Shown: positions 36,266-44,973 of the stretch, one piece after another
Layout: the number at the start of each line of letters is the position of its first letter
How positions within the stretch are numbered: the stretch's first letter is position 1
Origin: Streptomyces fodineus
GTDB taxonomy: Bacteria; Actinomycetota; Actinomycetes; Streptomycetales; Streptomycetaceae
Assembly: GCF_001735805.1 (NCBI RefSeq)
Contig: NZ_CP017248.1
Coordinates: 8,556,001-8,620,000 of the forward strand
Reading direction: 5' to 3'
Length of the DNA: 64,000 nt
Notes under the pieces: model-generated
The model's input: only the letters and a program-made list of their open reading frames with translations
What the model was told of the DNA's origin: nothing
The model's database searches: none
Position numbers and translations under genes: made by a program

Positions 36266-36754
36266 ATGAGTTCACGCACTTCTCCGATCAGCCAGCCGAT
36301 CACGATACGGAGGGCCGTCGCGCGGGATGCCAAACGGCTCACGCGGCTCGTGCGTGGCTCAGGCGCCTACGAGGGTAAGTACGCAGCCGCAGTGGCGGGC
36401 TACCGGGTCGGTCCTGATTACATCGAAGCCCACCGCGCCTTTGTGGCCGTCGGCGCCGGCGAGCATGGAGGCCAGGTCATCGGGTTCTACTCGCTCGTCC
36501 TCGCTCCACCGGAGCTCGACCTGCTGTTCGTCGCCGACGAAGTGCAAGGACGTGGTATTGGACGGCTGCTCGTCGCGCACATGCAGTCCGAGGCCCGTGC
36601 CGCCGGGCTCGACCGTGTCACGGTCGTGTCGCATCTTCCCGCCGAGGACTTCTACCACCGCGTCGGTGCCGTGCGGACCGGGACCGCGCTCGCGAACCCG
36701 CCCGCAGTGCCGTGGGACCGTCCCAGATTCGAGTTTCGCATTCCTTCGGAATGA
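36266..36754 (+). CDS. GNAT-family N-acetyltransferase
   Basis: About 162 residues from ATG 36266. The acetyl-CoA-binding motif A is VADEVQGRGIGRLLVAHMQS (Q/RxxGxG/A), around residues 92-111, followed by the motif B region with EDFYHRVGAV. The fold is a complete single GNAT domain. The acyl acceptor cannot be predicted. An AATACTCT sequence four to six bases before the ATG suggests an almost leaderless promoter. It is one of the few intact genes in this decayed stretch. Confidence 0.82.
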   Translation: MSSRTSPISQPITIRRAVARDAKRLTRLVRGSGAYEGKYAAAVAGYRVGPDYIEAHRAFVAVGAGEHGGQVIGFYSLVLAPPELDLLFVADEVQGRGIGRLLVAHMQSEARAAGLDRVTVVSHLPAEDFYHRVGAVRTGTALANPPAVPWDRPRFEFRIPSE

Positions 36755-37164
36755 CGCGGTGCCGGTTCGCAGGGCACCGGCTTCGCCTGCATGGTGGTCG
36801 GCATGCAGGAGCCGCTGGACGCCGCGCGCTCCGTGTGTGCCGTCGTCTCTGCCCTGGCGGGGGGATCGCCTGCGCCAGCGGCCTCTCCCGGCGACTCCCT
36901 CGTCACCGGCATCGAAATCGCGTACATCTCGGCTCGCTCCACACACGTTCGAGATCGGCCGCGTAAATACGTAGTTCACACAACCCTGATCTGCGAGACG
37001 AAGCGGCCACAGTCCACCGTCAGCGCTGTAGGGGGGTGATGCCTTGCCAGTGCAGCCATCAGCGCAAGTGGAAGTAGTCGCAGCCCTTGCCCCGTGGAGC
37101 TTGGCCGACCGGCGTCGGTGCGGCCCGCGGTGGAGCGGATCGGCGGGAAGCTCCGGACAGGGGC
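36755..37164. other. Gap without supported gene
   Basis: Only short overlapping frames with no recognisable protein. A slightly AT-rich stretch lies near 36960-37010 (GTAAATACGTAGTTCACAC). No repeat or hairpin of note. Confidence 0.35.
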
Positions 37165-37480
37165 ATCAGAGCCTGACTGTCGTGGGTGTTGGCCAGATCC
37201 GACTCGGCGTTCGGGTCGTCGTAGGCGTCGACGATGGCGATGGTCCTGCCGGAGCCGCCGGCGGAGGCGGGGGAGGTCAGGCCGTAGACCGACTGCAGGT
37301 CGCTGGGCCGTAGCCGGTGGGGGAGTCAGCGGCGGCGTTCGGCCGGACGGTCTGGGGTGCGATGCCCTTCTTCGCCGCCTGCTCTTCCTGGAATGCGGTG
37401 GTGCCGCTGGTGACGCGCAGGGCGTTGCAGGATGGGTAGCCCTTCTTCGGGGTGCCGGCGCACTGCGGCATCTCCAGGCG
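37165..37480 (-). pseudogene. Fragment of an S53-family serine peptidase
   Basis: The minus strand reads CAGTPKKGYPSCNALRVTSG and APQTVRPNAAADSPTGYGP in one frame. After a missing base near 37300 it continues DLQSVYGLTSPASAGGSGRT and IAIVDAYDDPNAESDLA. This is the start of the mature catalytic domain of secreted Streptomyces S53 (sedolisin-like) peptidases. The catalytic Glu/Asp/Ser region and the signal/prodomain are gone. It ends next to the metallophosphoesterase gene. Confidence 0.6.
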
Positions 37481-37501
37481 AAACCGCCGACCCGCCCAGC
37501 G

Positions 37502-38696
37502 CTACGGCGTGGGGGCCGCTGCGGGGGAGCGGAGTACGAGCAGGGTGATCTCGCTGGGGGCGAAGACGCGGAAGGGCGGGCCCCAGAAGCCGGTGCCGCG
37601 GCTGGTGTAGAGGAGGGTGCGGGTGCCGTGGTGGCTGAGGCCGGCGAGGGCGGGCTGGTCGATGCGGACCAGGTGGTGGAAGGGCCAGATCTGGCCGCCG
37701 TGGGTGTGGCCGGAGAGCTGGAGGCCGACGCCGTCGGCTGCTGCCCGGTCGATGAACTTGGGCTGGTGGGCCAGGAGCAGGACGGGGTGGTCGGGGTCGG
37801 CGCCGTGGCCGGTGAGCCCGGAGGACTCGGCCGTGACGTCATCCACGCCGGCGACCACGAGGGTGTCGCCTCCGCGTTCGAGCAGCAGATGGCGGTTGCG
37901 CAGCGGCTCCCAGCCCAGCTCGTCCATCAGGTCGACCCAGCCCTGGGCCTCGCTGTAGTACTCGTGGTTGCCGGTGACGTAGAACCCGGGCCCGGGTGGC
38001 CTGCACGGTGCCGAGTGGGGCGGCCTGGGCCCGGCGGCGTTCGGCCGTGCCGTCCGCGATGTCTCCGGTGTGGCAGACCAGGTCGGCCTTCAGCGTGTTG
38101 ACCGTCTCGCAGACCCGCGCCGACCAGCGGGCGCGGTCGAGCGGGCCGTAGTGGGTGTCGGCGATGAGGACGACGCGCGTGCCGTCCAACCCGGCTCCCA
38201 GGCGCGGAAGTTGCACGTCCAGGCGGCCTACCCGTGGTACCCGGCGGGTCTCGGCGTACCCCCAGGTGAGCAGCATGGTGGCTGCGCCGAGGACCGCCCA
38301 GGTGACGATCCGGGCCCGGTCCTGGCCGTCGCCGACGCCGGTCACGGTCAGGGTGAGCCTCAGCGGGACGCCGAGCACGACGGACCAGGTGAACAGGGTC
38401 CAGATGGTGCCCAGGAGGGTGTCTCCGACGATCGCCGCCCGGTCCTGCTGGCGTCGGCCGTGGCCGCGCACCATCGCGAGCGGCATACCGATCAGGCCGA
38501 GGGGGAACAGGGCGGTGCCGGCGAGCGTGACAGGGAGCGGCCAGTGCTGGCCGGTGTACAGGAGCACCCAGCAGGGCACGGCCCAGAGCAGGACGGGGGC
38601 GATCAGGGGGATGTAGGGCATCAGACGGTGCAGTCGGCTCTGCTGAGTCGCGTGCGCTGCACTGTCGGCGGATCGGGTTTCGCTGGTGTCGGTCAC
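37502..38696 (-). pseudogene. Membrane-anchored metallophosphoesterase, one frameshift
   Basis: GTG at 38696 follows GGGGGGAGGC. Four hydrophobic segments in the first ~150 residues precede the calcineurin-like domain: DGTRVVLIADTHYGPL and LVCHTGDIADG in the first frame. At 37985-37987 (C3 on the plus strand) the frame slips, and FYVTGNHEYYSEAQGW follows in the next frame, then LLLAHQPKF and SGHTHGGQIWPF to the stop at 37502. All five metal-binding blocks are therefore present once one surplus base is removed (~397 residues). YkuE-type phosphodiesterase. Confidence 0.72.
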
Positions 38697-38963
38697 GCCT
38701 CCCCCCTTGAGCAACCAGGCTGCCGTCGCGCGCACTGTATCCGGCCGTCCCGGGCCGATCGGACGGACGGGGTGCTCATGGGGGGCAGCCCCATGTGGCG
38801 AGGTGGCCTCCGAGTTCGCCCCCGGCTCACACGATTGGTGACTCCGCTCCTGACCGGGGCCGCGGCTGCTTCGAACGGTGAGGCGCAGAAGCTCCAAAAG
38901 CAGTGGACAGTACAGCCCATCGTCGTGGGCCGGGTGAGATCCACATGCCGGTGCCTGTCATGC

Positions 38964-39215
38964 TCAGCAGACCCTGGAGGAGGAGACGCCGAACAGCGGG
39001 CTTAGCTGCCGCATGGTCAGGTTCGCGCGGTGGTTCACCGCGACCATCTGCACCCTCTCGGCCAGCGGCAACGACCACGGCCGGCCCCGCATCGTGCCGT
39101 TGCTACCCCGCTCCCGCACCACCTTCAACAGACGCGCGAACTGCGTCATCTGCAGCCCGGTGAACGCTTCCGCGGGCTCGGTGACGGGGGCCGGCCAGCA
39201 GGGCATTGAGCCACC
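38964..39215 (-). pseudogene. N-terminal remnant of an IS5-family transposase
   Basis: Minus-strand frame with VTEPAEAFTGLQMTQFARLL, RGRPWSLPLAERVQMVAVNH and RANLTMRQLSPLFGVSSSRV, the N-terminal helix-turn-helix region of Tnp_4/IS5-type transposases. It stops at 38964 before the DDE domain. The transposase C-terminus at 23101-23397 is from the same broad family but is not contiguous with it. Confidence 0.65.
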
Positions 39216-39216
39216 A

Positions 39217-39787
39217 AGCGGAGCCGTTCCTTCCCGTGCTCGGGAGGGTCTTCGCCTCGGGACGCGAGACTGAACCGGGAACGTGGCGCCTGCGTGGTCG
39301 GTGGCCACCGGCACGACGCAGTGGCGCACCGATCCGTCGGCGTACTGCGCCGCTAGCGTCACCGGCCACGTGACGCTCTCACTCTGCGCACTGCGGTCAC
39401 GAACTGTGCCGTCGGTTGCCCACCCGCGGCCGGTTGGGGCAATTCGACATCCGGCGCCATCGACTGCGCAAGCCGCGCCTGCGCACTCGTGGCGTCATCC
39501 GCGTTGCTGCGCAGCCACGCGCTGACGAGCAACTGCACATAGCCTGCTGGGTCGGCGGCGCTCACCGTGGTGCGCACGGTGTTGGGCTTGGCGGGGGTGG
39601 CGGCCTCGACCGTAGGCGGAGTGGAGGTGGTGGCGACGCCAAGGGCGATGAGGTCGGCCGCGATTGTGGTCAGAACGGCCAGGCGAGAGAGGCGGATATG
39701 GCGACGCATCGCCTCCAGCCGGGCGTCCGCGGCCATCGGAGCAGCGGCCTCGCTCTCGGGGGCCCGTTTGTCACGAGACATGGTCAA
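39217..39787 (-). pseudogene. Conjugative element TcpC-like protein, frameshifted
   Basis: From 39787 the frame gives MTMSRDKRAPESEAAAPMAA, a membrane segment (residues ~36-54, LAVLTTIAADLIALGV) and YVQLLVSAWLRSNADD. After GQPTAQFVTAVR the sense is lost near 39371-39390, and SVTWPVTLAAQYADGSVRH with VPVATDHAGATFPV follows in another frame. This is the layout of TcpC/VirB8-like conjugal transfer proteins of actinomycete integrative elements: short cytoplasmic tail, one membrane helix, NTF2-like outer domains. The C-terminal domain is cut by the transposase remnant. Confidence 0.55.
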
Positions 39788-39850
39788 ACCTCCAGGTCAG
39801 GTCGGATGTGGCTGATCTTCAGGAAACCCACTGACCTCAACCCGACTACC

Positions 39851-39907
39851 GACCATGAGACCCCGACCACAGTCATGAGTGGGGATACGGAGCTCATGGT
39901 CGGGGTC
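39851..39907. repeat. Interleaved inverted repeats upstream of the TcpC-like gene
   Basis: GACCCCGACCA (39859-39869) pairs with TGGTCGGGGTC (39897-39907), and GACCATGAG (39851-39859) pairs with CTCATGGTC (39893-39901). The CCGACCA/TGGTCGG word recurs near 39921, 40258 and 40302. Such clustered words near a transfer gene suggest a regulator site or transfer origin. Confidence 0.5.
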
Positions 39908-40031
39908 ATGGACGGCCCAACCACAGGCCCGACCACGGGTCAGTCGAGCGTTGGTGAGAGCCCAGTCGCGCCCCGGCCGAAGACGGCGTCCAGCTCCTCA
40001 TGCCGCCCGGCGAGCGGACGCCGCACATCGA

Positions 40032-40223
40032 TGCGCACACGGACGCAGCCCGGGTCGAGGCAGGCGTCTGCGCATCGCTACACCCACACCTGCGCACGGA
40101 GACGTCAGACGCCATGGGCCGCACTGCGCATCCGCTGTGCGCAATCCGACCGCGCGCGCTCCTCGATCGGTTGCGCAGCACCGTTGCGCACCGCCCGTTC
40201 GGGGATGCGTAACCGGCTGCGCA
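40032..40223. repeat. Array of eight TGCGCA palindromes (iteron-like)
   Basis: TGCGCA begins at 40032, 40069, 40091, 40125, 40138, 40172, 40185 and 40218. Consecutive spacings are 37, 22, 34, 13, 34, 13 and 33, so pairs 13 bases apart recur about every 47 bases. This non-coding stretch lies between the TcpC-like gene and the replication-relaxation gene and could be an origin or transfer locus. Confidence 0.5.
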
Positions 40224-41046
40224 CCATGGGCAGGCTGGGGCCTGGAGACCGCGGTCGGCCCGACCATGCCAGCTAGACGGGTGCGCTGCCGGATCGAGAC
40301 CGATGGTCGGGGCTGGTGGCCGTCAGCCTGGTCGAGGTCGGCGGGTGAGCTGACGGCATGAATCCCACGTACGCTCCGCCTCTGAGCCCACCGGCCGCCC
40401 CAATTCGGTGGGAGCGGTGGGCTGCCTTGACTGACGGGCGCGGTTCGCTGCTTCGGGGGCGGGCCCGGACGGAGAAGGGGCTGCTGTCCCTGCCGCAGCG
40501 GAACACTGTGAGCAGACCGCGGTCAAGGGGCGCTTGCTCAGGGTGGGGTCCCGTCCCGCACGCGTCGGTTGCGGCCGGGACGGGACGAACAGCCACCCAC
40601 CCGGCCCTGGTGCCGGAGAATGCGAGGACACCGTGCCCACACCCCAAACTGCCGTCCCTTCCCACGGGCGAGGCCGCCCGGGATCCTGGAGCCTGGCACG
40701 CCACGACTTCGCCGCTCGGCCCGCATCGACCGCACCCGGCCCGGAGTCGTGGGAAAGCCCTGGTGAGCTCCTGCCGTCGGCGCTTGCGTTCCCACTGCCG
40801 AAGCCACTTCCGTGCCCGGCATCCGCAAGGTCCGCATTTTCCCTGTACACCACGCCTTTTCGGCCCTGTGACGCGTCGTCACGGACCCTCTTCTTTCCGA
40901 CACTCACTGAAGACCCCCAGGGATATAGGTGGGGGTGGGGTGTCAGTGGTGGAGGAGATCATCGGGTTCGGGGGGCCGGTCTCCTCCACGGCCGGGAGCC
41001 GACGCCCGGCCGCCGGCCGGTCGCGGACGATGGGAGGGCGAGTCTG
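40224..41046. other. Upstream region of the replication-relaxation gene
   Basis: Long frames exist on both strands here but have shuffled, low-complexity translations and no family resemblance, so no gene is called. The end contains GATATAGGTGGGGGTGGGG and a GGAGGG ribosome site about eight bases before 41047. Confidence 0.4.
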
Positions 41047-42350
41047 ATGGTGGGCAGGCGGAAGGCGAACGAGGCGGGATCGACCAACGAACTGCGCTGC
41101 GATGTGCTGCGCGTGCTCGGGGTGCTCAAGCTCGCCACGGCCGACCAGATCCAGCGGCTGTCCTCGCCGCACCTGACCTTTCGGCACACGCTGAAGAAGA
41201 CGGCAGCCCAGCGGAAGGAAGCACGCACCGCATCCCACCGTGGCGCGGCGAACGACCTGCGGCGCCATGGTCTGTCGGTCGACGGCGGCCGTACCCGTGG
41301 CGGTGAAGAGGTCCGGCTGCTCACCGCGGCCGGTCTGGCTGCTGCCGCAATCGATCTGGACCGCGCCCCGGAGGAGATGGGCGGCATGCCCAAGGGGAGC
41401 CGGCCGAAGCGGTCGCCGCCGCGCAGGCCGCCGCCCGTGCCGCGGACGGGATCGGCACCATCACCTCCTACGCCACCGAGGTCGCGCTCCCGGCGACCGG
41501 CACCTGGAAGAGCCCCGGCATCGGCGGCGCCCGCGCCGACATCGTTCTTGTCGCTCCGGAGGCTGGGGTGCCTCTGCTGTTCATCGAGGCCGACAACTGC
41601 ACAGAGGACGCAGCGCTCATCGCCGCGAAGTTCGACAAGTACATGCGGTTCTTCAGGCGGAAGGCGAAGGACACCGACGGCATCGAGAAGGCGCTGTGGC
41701 GAACCCGCTGGTCCGCGCCCGACACGGAGCGGTACGAGCGCGTGCACCCACCGGTCCTGCTCGTGTTCCACCAGGTCGGCAAGCGCACTGCCAAGAACCA
41801 GATGCAGAGGGTCGCCGACCTCACCCGCCAGCACTGGCAAGGCATCTGGCACAGCACGGACGGCTTCCATTCCTATGACGGCTGCATCCCGATCGTGGCG
41901 ACCACGCTGGAGCTGCTGCGCGAGCACGGCCCGGCTGGGCCCGCGTTCTGGCGCTTCGGCCGCACTGATCGTCAGCCGCTGCTGGACGCGATCGGCAACC
42001 CCCGCCGGGACGCCGCCCTCGCCCGTAGCCGCCAAGCCGCCCGCGAGCAGGAACAGCGTCATGCGGAGCAGGAAGTTGCGGCACGAGAGGCGCGGCGGCC
42101 GGTGTGCGCTGACTGCGGACGGAAGTTCACCGACGACCGATGGGCAGCGGTCGACTGGCGGGACTGGGGTCAGCCGCGCGAGTCGCACCCTCACCTGTGT
42201 GGCGACTGCCAGAGCCGCGCCGCGGCAGCCCAGCAGCAGGCCGAAGCCAACGAACGCGAGCGCCAGGAGTAGGAGCACCTCCGCCAGGAGGCAGGGGAAC
42301 GGGCCGCCGCGCAGAAGGCCGGCGGCTGGCTCTCCCGCTTCCGCACCTGA
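41047..42350 (+). pseudogene. Replication-relaxation family protein (integrative element), frameshift plus amber codon
   Basis: ATG 41047 opens MVGRRKANEAGSTNELRCDV, then LRVLGVLKLATADQIQRL, the winged-helix N-terminus of the Replic_Relax family encoded by actinomycete plasmids and integrative elements. At 41394-41397 one G is missing; restoring it joins GEPAEAVAAAQAAARAADGI and then PLLFIEADNCTEDAALIAAK, the conserved core with its acidic residues. After NERERQE an in-frame TAG (42270-42272) interrupts EHLRQEAGERAAAQKAGGWL, which runs to TGA at 42350. A treble-clef-like CADCGRKF...CGDC motif is near the end. Confidence 0.75.
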
Positions 42351-42450
42351 CCCGGACAAGCCTTCCGTCGGCAGTGCGGGCAAGCCCAAGGTGGCTTTGG
42401 GTAAGCCCGCGTTGTCGGTGACGGCTGGAAGGCTGGATGGATGAACGGCG

Positions 42451-42735
42451 ATGAGCAGCTGCTGCACGGCCGGGTACGGATGCGACCATGAGGATCCCGA
42501 CCCGAGCCCGCTCCCGCACCAGATGTACGCCGCCCTCATCGGCGGGCCGCTGGACGGGCTGCTGCTAGACATCACCAGATGGCGGCCCGAGGAAGTCGAA
42601 GACGGCCTCGCTCTGTCTACCGAGCTGGGGCGGTGGCCTGGCGGGCGGTCGCTGTAGGACCCGCACCCCGGCGATGCGCGCACGCCGGGCCCCGGCGTGA
42701 TGTGGCGCTTCTACCACTCCGGCGACAGTCCCTGA
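42451..42735 (+). pseudogene. Small element-associated protein with in-frame TAG
   Basis: The frame opens MSSCCTAGYGCDHEDPDPSP, then MYAALIGGPLDGLLLDITRW and STELGRWPGGRSL; a TAG at 42655-42657 follows, where related proteins usually have Tyr. The same frame continues DPHPGDARTPGPGVMWRFYH and SGDSP to TGA at 42735. Such ~90-residue proteins often follow replication-relaxation genes in Streptomyces elements; function unknown. Confidence 0.5.
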
Positions 42736-42923
42736 CCGCTGCAGCGGGCTCGACGGGCGGGCCGGGGGAGGCGGGGCGGGGGAGCGCCGGCGACGCACGC
42801 TGGGAAGCGTGCACAGCGCGCCGATCGTCGTGCATCCGCCGTCCCGCACGGGTGGCCGGAGAGTCACTGTGCACGCCCAGGGCCGGGACTCGAAGTGCGG
42901 GGGCAAGTCTGATCAGAAATTCG

Positions 42924-42939
42924 TGACGCTCATTGACGC
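42924..42939 (+). repeat. TGACGCTCATTGACGC motif
   Basis: Same word as found in repeats B (43253) and C (48676). It may be an outer arm of the same recombination site. Confidence 0.4.
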
Positions 42940-43014
42940 GCAGAGCCTGGCTGGAAGGCCCCTAAACAGGGCCCAACCTAGGGGTTACCCCGCAGAGATC
43001 AGTTGCACGTCTTC

Positions 43015-43290
43015 CCGATGACGTCGCACGTGGCGTGCGTGACGATTTTGGAGCCTGCTGCGAAGGGACTCTGACCTGCTGATTTCCTGACTCCCAGGAT
43101 CCGGGCCGGCCGTGTCGACATGTTTTGGTGGGCGCATGACGTGGACCGGGTCGCGTGCCGGATGTACGCCCTTGACCTGCGGCTTTGATCAGTGACGGGG
43201 AAGGCGGGCGCGTGGTGCTCCCGGTCTTCGCAGGGTCCGCGCCAGGCAGTTCTGACGCTCATGTGACGCTCGCCCTGATGGTGCGTGAGG
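43015..43290 (+). repeat. Long imperfect direct repeat, copy B
   Basis: Shares with 48541-48715 the order CCGATGACG, CACGTGG, GTGCGTG, GAGCC, GCGAAGGG, CTGACCTGC and then, after a spacer, TGACGCTCA-TGACGCTCG and CTGATGG. Copies B and C are in the same orientation and bracket 5.5 kb. No complete gene lies inside it. Confidence 0.6.
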
Positions 43291-43960
43291 TTGTGAATGA
43301 AGGCGTGGACTGTGCGGTTCGTGCGTCGAGTCGGGCGGCGACCGGGCCAGGGCCGGCCACGCTGATGACAGACTCCCGGCCTCCGAGTGCTGCATCGCCG
43401 CGGCGGTGCTCTCCGATCAGAGCGCTGACGAGGCCCTTTTCACCGCTGGCTTCGCTGCCCAGGCGTACCTGCGCGCTGGTGATGGCAGCCAGGCGCGTCG
43501 AGAGCAGCACTTCGGCGATGATCGACGCGGCTCCGGCAAGGAACACGGTTCGGGGCGCCAAGTTCCGCTTGGAGCGCTGTGCCGCGACGGCCACGAAAGC
43601 GGTAGCGAGCATCCCGGCCAGGCCGCGATCACTTTTCTGCGTCGCGAGGAGAGCTGCCGATGCCCAGAGCCTCGCTCAGCGTTACACCCAGCAGGGCGTT
43701 CCCGGGAGGCCGCCGGGGATGACGGGGTGCGGATGCGTCGGGGCGGTCAGTCGTGCCGTCGCCCAGGTGGTGCCGAGTGTGCGTACCCGGCCGGTGTCCA
43801 TCGTGTCCTGCAACCGGGAGGGGAGGAGGTCTTCCTCGTCCCTGATGTCCTGCATCTTTCCTCCCGCCCCGGGATCGCTGCTGATCTGCTGATGTTCTTC
43901 CTCGGCCCGGGCCGTCAGTTCCTCGCCGTCCGGGACTGAGGCTGTCAGCCGGTCCATCTC
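43259..43960 (-). pseudogene. Unidentified helical protein, probably frameshifted
   Basis: The minus strand has a plausible frame LATAFVAVAAQRSKRNLAPR, TVFLAGAASIIAEVLLSTRL and AAITSAQVRLGSEASGEKGL, preceded in other frames by DRLTASVPDGEELTARAEEE and NALLGVTLSEALGI. A one-base shift near 43640 would join them. Codon bias is good, but no family is recognised and the 3' end overlaps repeat B. It could be a decayed membrane-associated protein. Confidence 0.3.
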
Positions 43961-44239
43961 GCGCGCACGGCGTTGCCGCACCAGGAGGCTGCTGCTTCTC
44001 CGAGCTGATCGACGGCCTGGTCCTTCATGGTCTTCGATCTGGCCGCTCCCGTGCGTGCCCGTACCATCCCTTTGGGCAGCAGGCGTTACGCTGGGCGCGC
44101 CCCCAATGCTCCCTGAAACGTTACGCTCCGGCTGGGTCAATATCTGTGCCCGCGAGCTGAGATTTCAACGGAACAGGCAGACAGATTCTCTACCGGTTTG
44201 AGTGGAGTGGGATTCTTCGCCCTACACAGGCCGCTGCGG
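43961..44239. other. Gap without supported gene
   Basis: No gene or structure recognised. An AT-rich stretch near 44100-44200 probably belongs to the cold-shock promoter region. Confidence 0.3.
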
Positions 44240-44420
44240 CGTGCTACTGTCGATCTCAGTTGCAGTTGTGGTTCCCAAAACTCCAAGTGTCCTCCGGGCG
44301 GCGCCTGTGCCGTTGGAAGCGCTTTTGTAATCCGGTCTTTTTCCGGACGGGCTGATCATCGCGGCGACACGGGGTCCGCGCAGTGCGGATCCCGATGCAC
44401 TGCCCCAAAGGAGAAATGAC
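44240..44420 (+). promoter_or_regulatory. Probable promoter and ~170-base 5' UTR of the cold-shock gene
   Basis: A -10-like TACTGT (around 44236-44241) would start the transcript about 170 bases before the ATG at 44421. The interval contains a small hairpin TCCGG-TCTTTTT-CCGGA (near 44330-44346) and ends in AAAGGAG. Long structured leaders are typical of csp genes and act as RNA thermosensors in other bacteria. Confidence 0.4.
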
Positions 44421-44624
44421 ATGGCTACTGGCACCGTGAAGTGGTTCAACGCGGAAAAGGGCTTCGGCTTCATCGAGCAGGACGGTGGCGGCGCTGATGT
44501 GTTCGCCCACTACTCGAACATCGCCGCCCAGGGCTTCCGCGAGCTGCTGGAGGGCCAGAAGGTGACCTTCGACATCGCTCAGGGCCAGAAGGGCCCGACG
44601 GCCGAGAACATCGTTCTCGCCTGA
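44421..44624 (+). CDS. csp: Cold-shock protein (CspA family)
   Basis: 67 residues, MATGTVKWFNAEKGFGFIEQ, with RNP1 KGFGFIEQ and RNP2-like VFAHYS. It is a single-stranded nucleic acid chaperone with five beta strands. A strong AAAGGAG site lies nine bases upstream. A 13-bp terminator hairpin follows. It is the first gene of a cold-adaptation module with the DEAD-box helicase at 44974. Confidence 0.96.
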   Translation: MATGTVKWFNAEKGFGFIEQDGGGADVFAHYSNIAAQGFRELLEGQKVTFDIAQGQKGPTAENIVLA

Positions 44625-44645
44625 CGCCGACTGTCGCGTACTTGT

Positions 44646-44693
44646 AGCTGGGGCCCGCGTCCTTCGGGGTGCGGGCCCCAGCTGCTCGCATTT
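44646..44693 (+). terminator. Strong intrinsic terminator after csp
   Basis: A 13-bp perfect stem, AGCTGGGGCCCGC against GCGGGCCCCAGCT, with a 12-base loop, followed within seven bases by TTTT. Confidence 0.9.
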
Positions 44694-44973
44694 TCCCGCA
44701 GTGGTCTCGCCTGCGGACGACAGGCAAGAAACCCGTAGGCTTACCGCATACGGAGCATCCTTCAGGGGTGCACGCATCCCTTCACGGGCTTCGTAGCAGC
44801 GGACGCCCGGACATTGCGTCCGCTTCGCGCCACTCATTCCAGCGCCTGTGCCCGCACGTATCTTCCGTCGGTCAGATTCGCTCTCGCATTCCACCGGTCC
44901 ATTCTTGCAATTCTCTCTGCTGCTCATTGCTGCGGGAATTCCTTGATATGTGCCGTATCGAGGAAGGTTCCGC
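44694..44973 (+). promoter_or_regulatory. Upstream region/long leader of the DEAD-box gene
   Basis: A 280-base non-coding stretch with a possible -10 TAGGCT near 44737 and CGTATCGAGGAAGG just before the start. A long leader parallels the csp gene and suggests cold-responsive control; no hairpin was proven. Confidence 0.35.

Noticed and set aside
40323..41046. Overlapping frames of 190-230 codons on both strands upstream of the replication-relaxation gene
   Set aside because: Both translations are low-complexity with no family resemblance and no ribosome site; the region is better explained as non-coding leader.
21869..42657. Amber suppression or recoding of TAG as a regulated feature
   Set aside because: The three TAG codons are in fragments or shifted genes; ordinary decay is simpler, and no suppressor tRNA is in view.
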